Part shown: in pieces, positions 37,490-47,345 of the stretch | Layout of the letters: each line of letters starts with the position of its first letter | Numbering within the stretch: the stretch's first letter is position 1 | Source: Climacium dendroides | Taxonomy: Eukaryota > Streptophyta > Bryopsida > Hypnales > Climaciaceae | Length of the DNA stretch: 64,000 bases | Assembly: GCA_950106755.1 (NCBI GenBank) | Contig: OX467091.1 | Coordinates: 23,453,538 to 23,517,537 of the forward strand | Reading direction: 5' to 3' | Position numbers and translations under genes: made by a program | Notes under the pieces: generated by a model | Seen by the model: only the letters and a program-made list of their open reading frames with translations | Databases searched by the model: none | What the model was told of the DNA's origin: nothing

Positions 37490-39901
37490 TCATTTGGGAT
37501 AAATGTACATGGTTGTGGATGAATAAATAGAATTTCATCCATAGATTGCAAGTTTCATTCATTTCTATAAATGTAAATAGCATTGCGGCCATTTTTTGGT
37601 CAATGAATGACACAAAATCTTTGTATATATGATAGAAGAGCTCCCGGGGGTACACTTAGTTTTACTACAACAGACCACATGCAAACAAGTGGTTTTTAAT
37701 AAACTATAATTTTAACTTCAAATTTTGAGCATTGTTTACTAATGACTATAGGATTCTACTCCCAAAATTTCAAACTCAAATAAAATATGGAATGATTTCT
37801 AAAAGAAGTTAAAAATGCACAAAAATGGCATGTTATTTTAGCTCAAATATTTTAAGAGAACACATTTAGATTACCATTGCATCAATATTCAACTCAAAAT
37901 GAGCTTCTAATAGAGAGGTATTTTTAGGAATTTTTTTTTCATTTTTTAGACGTTTTTTTTATATAATATAGGAGTGTGAAAGTTATTTTTCAGTTCTATG
38001 GTGTATCTTTTTACTTCAAAAATTTGTAACTAATTATTATTAACAAATAAAAATATCAATAATTCAAAACATAAACCTTCAAAGTAGAAAAATCTATTCA
38101 TATTTTTTTCATTTCATTTTATTTAAAATTCCAAAAGTATATTGGGGGTCCAAAGTTTTGTTCGCACGCTAACATCATAAAAAAGGGGAGTGCACCCCCC
38201 AAGGAAGGACTACTATTCATCCTCTAAATTTTGCATGAAAAGGAAAGTCTTATATAGTAGTTTAACTTCTAATGAATGTTTTGGGATTTTTTTAATCCTT
38301 AAAAAATAGGCCTGTGATCATAGAAACCATCCCCTTTGGCATTGTATAAATAGTTGGTTTAAAAAATCCTAAAGCTTTCATCAAGGTCAAACTATTATAC
38401 AAGACCTCCCCTTTTTATGCAAAATTCAGAGGATGATTAGTTGCACTTTTGTCTCGCACAAAGATTCTCTGTCATTCATTGACCCAAAAATGGCTGCAAC
38501 GTCGTTTTTTGGGTTAACCCATAAGCAATGCGGAAGACATTTTTTTAGCTAATGAATGGCAAAGAATGTCTTTATGTAGGATAGAAGTGCAACTATTCAT
38601 CCTCCCAATTTTGTGTAGAAAGGGTATGTTTTCTATAGTAGTTTGTCTTCCAATAAATACCTTTTCATTTTTTTTAATCCAACAATTCTCATGGTATCCA
38701 AATAAATGATTTCCATGATGACCGGTTCATCATTTAACCCTTAAACAATGCAATAGATGTTTTCTAGCTGATGAATGACACAGAATCTCTCCATGCAAGA
38801 TAGAAGTACAACTACTCATCCTTTAACTCCTAAAGGATTTTGACTATGTTTTTATTAAAAATGCTCTAAAATTGCCATCTCTAGTACAAGTACCAAATTT
38901 TTGAAAAAAAACCATTTTTGATACATCTAACCATAGGATCTTATATTGCTTTGGTTTGAGAATATGTAGAAAAATTTTCAGAAATTTTCACCATGTAGAT
39001 TGCAAGATGTTAGTGTTTGAAGTAACAAAATCCTTGTTTTGTCCTTCTGAAAAACCGGGCAGCTGCACTTCTGATGGTTAGATCATTATGAAGAAATGTC
39101 CAAAATGGTGGTTACTCTTTGGATTCATTCTTCAAGGCAAGATGTCTACATGCTTGAAAATTTTTCAAATCATTTCGAATTGTACAACATATAGGAAAAA
39201 AAATAGAAAGTAGAAAGAAGTAGAAAATGATTCAAAATACAAAATTTTTAACAATTTATTTATGAAATTGAAAAATGCCAATCTCAATGGCTGTAATGTT
39301 TCAATAAACAATCTACACCCCATTATTTTATTTTTTCCCAAAAATATTGAAAATTGAGTTAAATAAAGGACTTCGAAGTTTATTTTAGACTAGAGATTCC
39401 ATAAGTACCTTCAAACTACCCACAACTAAAATTCCTTGTAATTTTCATCTCATTAATTAAAATGGAATGATTCAAAGATATCCATGTATAAATAAATTTA
39501 GAAAATCAATTTCAAATTTTTAATTTTCTTAAAAAGTAATTTCGAAGGAAGTTTTTTTCTTGCCTAAATTATCCGCCAAACAAAAAAAACTACATATCAT
39601 ACGATAACTTTTTAACCATGTAGTCAAAAGTTATGAAAATTGTTGGGCCTTAAAGCTACTCCTTGGATACATGTTGTGTGAAACTTTCAATGGAAAAAAA
39701 ATGAAAATTCCATTCCAAAATCGCTATGTTGCAAAAAAATGGTGTTTAGTCCTTTAGGGGTTAAATTTTGGAAGGCATTCTATAGTGAGTGCTTTTTCAT
39801 TTTTTTTAAGCTAAAAATTCGCACAATATCCAAACAAATGATTTCCATGGTCACAGGCCCATCCTTTGACGGTTAAGGGGCTGCTTTCCACGGTCACAGG
39901 C
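37490..39901 (+). repeat. Dispersed non-coding repeat family, long copy
   Basis: Homologous in the same orientation to 53575-55040, and inverted to 45640-46440 and 52515-53455. It is partly tandem: ~200-370-bp units recur around 38215, 38590, 38805 and 39765. Each carries TTCATCCTC, a GTAGTTTGTCTTCCAAT-like word and GATGAATGACACAGAATCT. The right part contains CATAACTTTTGACTACATGG in inverted and direct copies, and ends at CCTTTAGGGGTTAA. No protein is encoded. Confidence 0.75.
37646..38200. mobile_element. Nested MITE-like insertion in a repeat copy
   Basis: This ~555-bp AT-rich block interrupts the repeat relative to its copy at 53.5-54.2 kb, where the flanks are contiguous. Its ends form a short inverted repeat: GGGGGTACACT at the left, AGTGCACCCCC at the right. 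No open frame is present. A clean target-site duplication is not visible, so the exact ends are uncertain. Confidence 0.45.
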
Positions 39902-40121
39902 CCGTCCTGTGGTAAATGAAAACATCCAACCTGATCCAACTGCCAACATGCAGCTCCAGTCATTGGTCTCTCTGGATCGCAAATGCAGGGGGGCCTCTGG
40001 GGCCGGTGAGAGTATATATTGCCCAGTTCTGAGTGTATCTCAACAGGCCATAGTCACAGAGCTCCGAACCCTAACCCTAGCCGATTCACTTTAGTCCGGG
40101 TTTTCTTCTACACACGATGCG

Positions 40122-40215
40122 TTTTGGTTTTGGTTTCTCATTTTGGTTTTAGTTCTTAGTTTTCATTTTGGTTTTTAGTTTTAGTTTTTAGTTTTAGTTT
40201 TGGGTTTTAGTTTCT
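40122..40215 (+). repeat. TTTTAG/TTTTGG simple repeat
   Basis: A run of TTTTAG and TTTTGG hexamers. The same tract occurs reversed at 49480-49595 and shortened at 55535-55590, always next to the CCCTAACCCTAGCC-type word. Confidence 0.85.
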
Positions 40216-40296
40216 TACTTGTAGGGAAGTCTTGGAAGAGCTAAAAAAAATTAACTAGATGGAGGGAGGTTGTTAATGAGGCTTCCAATTGATGTG

Positions 40297-40860
40297 AACA
40301 TTGTATTAGAGGAAGAACATTTGGTGAGAGCCTACCATAGAAGTTTTGAGTGTTGAGTGTGGCTCTGAGTGTGACCTGTTTTGTTGAAACCGTCGTATTG
40401 GAGGAGTATTTGATGAAAGTCTACCATAGAAGCTCTAAGTGTCCTCTGTGTGACCTGTTTTGTTGAAACCATCATATTGGAGGAGTAGCATTTGGTGAAA
40501 GCCTACTATAGAAGCTCTGAGTTTGACCTTGAGTGTAACTTGTTTTGTTGAAACCGTCGTATTGGATGAATAGCATTTGGTGAAAATGTACCTGAGTGTG
40601 ATTTGGTTTGTTGAAACCGTCATATTGGAGGAATAGCATTTGGTGAAAGCCTATCTTACAAGCTCTGAATGTTGCTCTGAATGTGACCTATTTTGTAGAA
40701 ATCATTATATTGGAGGAGTAGCATTTGGGGAAAGCCTACCATAGAAGCTTTGAGTGTGACTTGTTTTTATTGAAACCATCATACTAGAGGAGTAGCATTT
40801 GGTGAAAGCCTATCATAGAAACTCTGAGTGCCCTCTGAGTGTGACCTGGTTTCAAATGAC
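40297..40860 (+). repeat. Minisatellite, ~7 units of 70-90 bp
   Basis: The unit consensus runs GTTGAAACCGTC, ATTGGAGGAGTAGCATTTGG, TGAAAGCCTACCATAGAAGC, TCTGAGTGTGACC. Seven or so units are present here, about three at 55640-55830 and essentially one (reversed) at 49330-49430. Confidence 0.88.
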
Positions 40861-42869
40861 TTATTTTGTTAAACCAAAATAACATTGCATTTTCTTGGTT
40901 TCATTTTGACAGGAGAGTTTGGTTTTTTGCGTAACTAGCTTGTCTATGGTCACTGATTGTATGGAGGGCTACAACAATTGAATGTATGTATGTTTGCATG
41001 TGGTCAAGTGAATCTTGTTACCATGTTCACTTGCAATGATTTTACTATGAAGTTCTATTTTTTCTTTTTACTAGATGATTTGTTTTAACTTACATCATTT
41101 TAACTGTGGTAGCTCGACAAACAATCAGTGACCCTTGGCGACCTTGGCACGCACCTCCTTTTGTCAGAATGAAACTAAGGAAATGTAATGCAAGCAGAAA
41201 AAAAATACTAAACTCAAAGACAAGCACGAAAAGGAAAAAAAAGGAAGTATTTCTTGTCGTTAAAAGCTTGTGAGTTTTTGTTACATCTTTTCTTTATTAT
41301 TTATTATCTAAGCTTTGAGACGTATATCCTGGCAGAGCGGCGGCTTGTGTAACTTTGCTCAAGTATTGCGGGAACTACCGTTACTGTTGGGATGGTGTGA
41401 TCCATTGAAGTTTCGATAAGCGGGGTTCGGAATGTCTAATTCTTCACAGAGTGGGTTGGGTTATATTTGAGTGTGGGTCGGGTGGGTTATGGCCTGGCTT
41501 CAGGTTGCTTGGATTTTGTAGGGTGGCGAGGCGCTCATTTTTTTTGGATTGGTTGGTTGATACTGTGTTTCCTTATACTTCTGTAGGAAGTTCCCACGTT
41601 GCAGTGGTCTGGATTGCAGTCGTCTGGATACAAGCAAGGTGAGTTTCATTTGTTTGGTGTGTGTGTGGTTCATTTGTTTTTAGGATCTTTTCTTCGTGCA
41701 GTTGTCGTCTGATTTGGGTACTTCGATAAGCTCCTCAGGTAGAATGAGGTTTTATCATTGAGGTTTGATAATGGAGGCTTGTATTTATGGATGGGATTTT
41801 GTAGGTGTGCCCATCGAAGCATCCCCGCAACGCGGTGTGCGTGTGGTGGAGTTCGATTTGTGGCCGGCGTTGAGGTCACGCATGTGCCGCACATGAGATG
41901 ACGATACAATTTGCGTGTCAGACTTTTTGATGCGGTCTGTGCAGCACGATCTAATGCAATCGATTTCAAGCCTTCAAGGAGTGCATTAGAGCCATCATCT
42001 TATCAATTCGCATTATCTAGTTTGTGGATCATCCGACATGCGCGCTACATTGCTGGCCAAGGCTGTTGAGGTTTAGGACTTTTTTTGGAAGGCTTCTTTT
42101 CCTAATGTATGACATGAGATTGAGTAGGAGCCTTTTGGGACAACTTTCTATCAATGGACACTAAACCAAGAAATGGAATCCAGATTCTTTTGGTGCACAC
42201 TCTTGAGCTCATTTCATGTTTGAGACTCATTTTCCAATCATTTACTTGCTTTCATCATGCTTTTGTTCATCTCAATGCTTGGCAATGGAGTGTATTTGAT
42301 CGAGGGAGTTTGGTGTAATCAACATGGTAGTGTTTTTTTTCAGTATTCGTTGACGTCTGCACATGGCATTCTTGCGCAATTGTTCCTGTTACAGGTATTG
42401 ACAGAAATGTTGGGAGATACTTTGCATTACCCCCAAAACATCGGATCCATTATCCGAGTTTCCCTCTCCAGAGTCATTGAAAGATCCTATCATAATCATT
42501 CTCCACCAAACCACCAAAACTACATCTTGAAGCGAATGCTGCGGCTTTCGAAGGAAGACGCGGAGGAGGAGAATGCCAATTAAGGAGTGTTTTGTAGGCC
42601 ATACGGTTGGATTTTCTCATTTCCATGCTCATTGCTTGGAAATGTTGCGATACTCGCCAAGATCGAGACACGAGTTCCTAATCAGTGTCGTCATGTGTAC
42701 TCAGAGACGTCAGCTTCTGCGAAGCACAGTGCAAACAATATTTCCGAAAGATAAAACACTCTGCAAACAGAAAGCGAGTACAATGAGTTGGGAGCTGGGA
42801 ATCGAGACCTTCTGATCAATACTTGAAGAAATTTCCGCCGCAGGTTACCCAAACTTGTTGATCCAGTGA

Positions 42870-43497
42870 CCACCTCTCGGTTCAGTTGTAGGGTTAGCTT
42901 ATGCATCTTTCTCAGCTTCATGAGATCAACCGAACAATGAAAAGTAAGGATTAACTAGATGATAAAATGAACCTCAAGGTGTAGAACAAATCAAATTGCG
43001 TTATGAAAATTCCAAGATTCTGAGAAAGTCAATAACTGTTCTTCAGAGTTGCAGATTGGTAACGAAGTAGATGTCACAATTTGACCCTAATTTCAATTCC
43101 TTACCTCCGATTGTGTAATTCCACCCACGATGAACACAAAAATCCGCGTTCCAGTAATGGTCGGTTCCGTCTTGAGAGCAAGAGAAAAGTAAGTGAAGTC
43201 CTGACATCTGCGAACCTTTAAGAATTATGGGAAGTTTGCAATTCCCATAATCTCCAACAATCAGCAAAGGTAGTTAATAACAACCGAATTTAGCAGTGAT
43301 CTGCTTCCTGGTCTGTTGGCCGGCAATACTTCACGTATGTGTTCAAAAAATCCAAAATTTATAGCTCCTCAATCTGCTGAAAGCACCATTCATGTCCTTG
43401 AAGAACAGGTTGTGCTGGAAAATGTAACCGTGGGATCTTCTGTATGAGCGTGCATGTTATTGAGAAACGAAGTGGAATTCATGGAAGTCATAATTCA
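42870..43497. other. Segment unique to the left side of the inverted repeat
   Basis: It lies between two blocks that are inverted-repeated elsewhere, and has no counterpart on the right side. No gene is recognised. Confidence 0.5.
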
Positions 43498-43890
43498 GGT
43501 CAAGATCTTGCGGTTTGAACGCAGAAAGTAGAGCGTTTTGACCTGGGCAGAAGTTTTGACCTGGGCAGAAGTTCAGAAGTTTTGCACTTATGCAATTCAC
43601 TCGAACATGCTTTGAAAAATAACGGAAAAATTTGCAGTGCAAAGAGCATGAAATCAGGAATGCGACTGTGCACAATCCACGACTGTGAATTGCGCAAGAC
43701 ATGCGAGAATGTGCACCTTGCAATGCACAGGCCTTTGGGAAGATGGAACGAACAAGTCTTTTACGGAGGAGTTGACCACATCCTAAACATGCCCGATGGC
43801 TGAAATTTATGAAATGGCGACCCATTTCCAACCAGTGCCCCATAAAGCGATCAGTAGAGTGTCTCAAAATCGAGGGGAGGGTGAGACTTA
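43498..43890 (+). repeat. Inner inverted-repeat block, left copy
   Basis: Inverted relative to 46570-46890. Landmarks include CAAGATCTTGCGGTTTGA, GCGAGAATGTGCACCTTGCA and a GACCTGGGCAGAAGTT word duplicated in tandem only in this copy (about 43537-43575). It extends the same symmetry as the 39.9/49.8 kb arms. Confidence 0.8.
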
Positions 43891-43894
43891 TTTG

Positions 43895-44797
43895 CATTAG
43901 CCCCTAAGCTTATTTCTGCCAAAAAAACACTCAAGACTGCCATTTCTGTAACAAAGAGTAAGAAAATTGGAATTTTTTTTTCTGGCATATCCAACCATGG
44001 GATCTTATACCTTACTAGTATGAGAATGTGTGGGAAAAATTTCAGAAATTTTGACCGCATAAATTAAAAGATATTTGCATTTAAAGTGAAAATAACAATT
44101 CTTTTGAGCACCTTGCCGGACCAAATTATTTGACTTTGAATTTTTTTAACTTTAATCTTTTGCACTACAAAGTTTTGAGCTTAAAATCCTTATTGTGAGA
44201 AATTGAGTTGAGAGTCTAGGAAAAAACAAATTCAGAGAAAAACTTAGTTATCATGCTTTAAAAGTAAGTATGAGAAAGAAGGGAAATCGAAATTATTAAT
44301 ATGTTTAAAATGGAATTAAAATGCACTAATCCCAATGGTGAGATTGTACTAGCAAGTAAGAAAAATCATGTAAAAAACATTTCAGAAAAATTGTAAAAAT
44401 TGCATTCAAAAATGAATTCTATAAGTTATTTTTTCAGGAAGATGCTTTAACATTCCCCAAAACAAGATCGTCCATAAATTCCTCATAAAAACTCCAAATC
44501 GAATGAATCAAAGCTTTCCATGTAGACAAAAATATAATCTATGAGAAAAAAAATTTAGAAAAAAAAATTCAAATTTTTGAAATTTTTCTTTTGTTGTCCC
44601 CTCTCCTTTGTTTTGAGCTTATTTGGGCATAACTTTTGTTCCTGAGCATCAATTGAAAAAAGCATTATATTCCCATGAAGCTCATCAGTTTATCCATCAT
44701 CAAAAAAAGTTTCAAAAAATCATGACAAAATTTCAGCCCAAAGGTACCAGCTCGAAATCCAATTTGTCCCCCAGAGGGACAATGATCTTTTAGGGGT
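43895..44797. repeat. Diverged dispersed non-coding repeat
   Basis: The left part (to ~44110) is a diverged relative of 38870-39060, sharing GGATCTTATA and AATTTTCAGAAATTTT-type words. The right part (44630-44797) contains CATAACTTTTG and AATTTGTCCCCCAGAGGGAC and ends TTTTAGGGGTTAA. It matches 55840-55945. Confidence 0.6.
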
Positions 44798-45270
44798 TAA
44801 TTTCGAATTCAAAGAAACTAGGTTCTGTAACCAATGTGGTCCCAACATTGCTACAAAAACTTGTGCCTCCTTTTGTGTGCCAGAGGTACCTACAAGTACT
44901 CTCCTAATGATCAATTTTGTAAGAGTCTAAACATTGGACATGGGTCAAGCCCAACTTCAAACTTTTACAATTTCATAGTAATATCAGTTCAAGTTCTATA
45001 TTCACCAAACTTTCTACTACAACACCATTTCTATCATTGCACTTCTGTAAATATTTGCTTCTTCACCAAGTACTGTTGCAGATCATGTCCGCCATGGCTT
45101 AAGTCCTCGGTTGTGGGTGGCTTCATCTTACAGAGGCACTTGATTTGCATGTCCCTACTGACAAATGTTTGGGTACATCTATGCAAGCACTTCTACATGC
45201 GTTTCCTGCTACTCATGTGCACCGATAAAGGACGGGCTTGTGACCATGAAAGCATCCCTCTAACCCTTAA
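44798..45270 (+). repeat. Dispersed repeat module A
   Basis: Starts AATTTCGAATTCAAAGAAAC just after an AGGGGTTAA word. Near-identical to 56275-56720 (same strand). Its first ~100 bp also occurs at 53460-53570 (same strand) and 46457-46560 (reversed). The 147-codon open frame inside is kept in the 56-kb copy only because the copies are so alike. No domain is recognised on either strand. Confidence 0.78.
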
Positions 45271-45639
45271 AGAATGAGCCAATTCTCAAGGAAATCATCT
45301 ATTTGGGTACCGTGTGAATTATAGCCAAGGTGAACTGCCTCCCTCATTGCCCCGTTTTACCACTAGGAAAAACGTTGTGGAATTTTTATTCGCAATCAGA
45401 TGAATTTTTTTGCAAATTATGAATTCAGATTTGCAATCAGCAAACCTAAATTAGCTAGGGGCAACATGGAAATATAAAAAATCATGGCAAAAAAATAGGG
45501 GACTTTTTTCACTATTAACCTTGCCCGGGGCAATGAAGGGTCAGTTCTCCCTGCCCGTGAATTATTGGTTTATAAAATTGAAAAAGGGCTCATTGGAAGA
45601 TAAACTAGTGTAGAACACCTTTTCTTTCTATACAAAATT

Positions 45640-46560
45640 TGGAGGATGAATAGTTTCACTTCTATCTTGCATGGAAAGATTCTGTGTTGTTCATCAGCTA
45701 CAAAACATCTACCACATTGTTTAAGGGTTAAACAACAAGCCGGTCATCGTGAAAATCGTTTGTCCGGGTACCATAAGAATTGTTGGGTTATAAAAAATGC
45801 AGAAGTGCTCATTGGAAGTGTAAACAATTGTAGAAAATATTCCCTCTCTACACAAATTTCAGAGGATGAATAGTTGTACTTCTGTCTTACATGGAAAGAT
45901 TCTTTGTCATTCATTGGCTAAAAAACGTCTTCCGCATTGTTTATGGGTAAACAACATTGCAGCCATTTTTCAGTCTATGAATGACAGAGAATCTTTGTCT
46001 ATGAGACAGAAGTGCAACTAAACATCTAAATTTTTCATAAAAAGGGGAGGTCTTTTATAATAGTTTGACTTCCAATGAGAGCTTTAGGATTTTTTTAAAC
46101 CAACTATTTATACAATGCCAAAGGGGATGATTTCTATAATTACAAGTCCATTCATTAAGGATTAAAAAAATCCACAAACACTCATTTGAAGTCAAACTAC
46201 TATATAAGACTTTCCTTTTTATGCGATGAAATAGTTGCCCTTCTATTATATATAGAGAGATTCCATATCATTCATCGACAAGAAAATGGCCACAATGTCA
46301 TTTATGGATTAGGAAGTGCAAAAAGCAATAATTAATAGAAGGACAAAGCTATTTACGTCTATGGAAATGGACAAAACTTGCAATCTATGGGTGAAATTCT
46401 ATTTATTCATCCACAACAATGTACATTAGGTACATTGTAGGGAGTGTATCTATAGGTACCTCTGGCACTCAAAAGGAGGCACAAGCTTTTGTAGCAGTGT
46501 CCGGACCACATTGGTTACACAACCCAGTTTCCTTGAATTCGAATTAATGCAAACCAGTCC
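45640..46560 (-). repeat. Inverted copy of the 53.5-54.2 kb repeat
   Basis: Read on the minus strand, the order module A end, ATGTACATTGTTGTGGATGA-like segment, GCAAAATTTAGAGGATGA, GAATGACAAAGAATCT follows 53455-54165. It then continues into sequence like 38610-38830. Confidence 0.72.
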
Positions 46561-46569
46561 CACCCTCTC

Positions 46570-46890
46570 CTGAATTCGAGACACCCTACTGATCGCAGTA
46601 TGGGGCACTGGTTGGGAATGGGTGCCTCCACCTCATTTCAGTCATCGGGCATGTTTGGGATGTGGCCTGTGCATTGCAAGGTGCACATTCTCGCATGTCT
46701 TCCGCAATTCACAATGAATTGTGCACAGTCGCATTCCTGATTTGATGCTCTTTCCACTGCAAATTTTTCAGTTATTTTTCCAAGCATGTGCGTGTTTGAG
46801 TGAATTGCACAAGTGCAAAACTTCTGAACTGCCCGCCCAGGTCAAAACGCTCTGCTTTCTGCGCTCAAACCGCAAGATCTTGACCATCGT
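46570..46890 (-). repeat. Inner inverted-repeat block, right copy
   Basis: Reverse-complement copy of 43498-43890 with moderate divergence and loss of the tandem GACCTGGGCAGAAGTT duplication. Confidence 0.8.
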
Positions 46891-47345
46891 AGATGCGGAG
46901 CAATCCAAGGTTTGATACAAAATCTTACTCCATCATGCGCCATGTACAAAGAGAAGCATCTAATTCAAAATCAAACCCTCTTAAGTCTCTGGCCGAGGTT
47001 GTATACGATTACGCAAAAGTTGAAGTCTTACGCTACTGAGCACACGCAGATTGCAGCAACAATCAATGAGAAGATCAAGAAAGAAAGCTTGAATGACATG
47101 TATTGGAAAGCAGGAACCAGGTTTGGTAGACGGGGAAGCAACTAGCAAGGATCTCCTCAGCATGATCAGCTCCAAGCAGGTACATTAACCCTGGAGCGCT
47201 CCGACGTCCCAAAAGCGGACAACAAACAAAGTTCACCACTTCCAGACTACCGAGAAAAAAGAGTTTTCATTCATTTTTTTTGGAGAGATTGGACATGGGT
47301 TTGTGATTGACAGACGGTGATGGCGATGGTATTAGTGAGTGTAAT
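46891..47345. other. Unassigned spacer
   Basis: Moderate-complexity DNA between two repeat blocks. Short open frames are present on both strands without recognisable similarity. Confidence 0.5.

Larger units (their letters stand above)
39902..42869 (+). repeat. Left arm of ~10-kb-wide inverted repeat
   Basis: This segment is repeated in reverse at 47701-49819, with long near-identical stretches (for example 42595-42869 versus 47701-47975). It begins CGTCCTGTGGTAAATGAAAA. It then has a telomere-like CCCTAACCCTAGCC word, a TTTTAG/TTTTGG simple repeat, an expanded minisatellite (40297-40860), and about 1.6 kb of more complex DNA with short open frames on both strands. No known protein domain is recognised. 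The arms differ in length mainly through minisatellite expansion on the left. Confidence 0.85.

Noticed and set aside
44834..45277. 147-codon frame, also present at 56313-56705
   Set aside because: It is shared only because the two repeat copies are nearly identical. It is Cys/Leu-rich with no domain, and the third copy at 53.5 kb lacks it.
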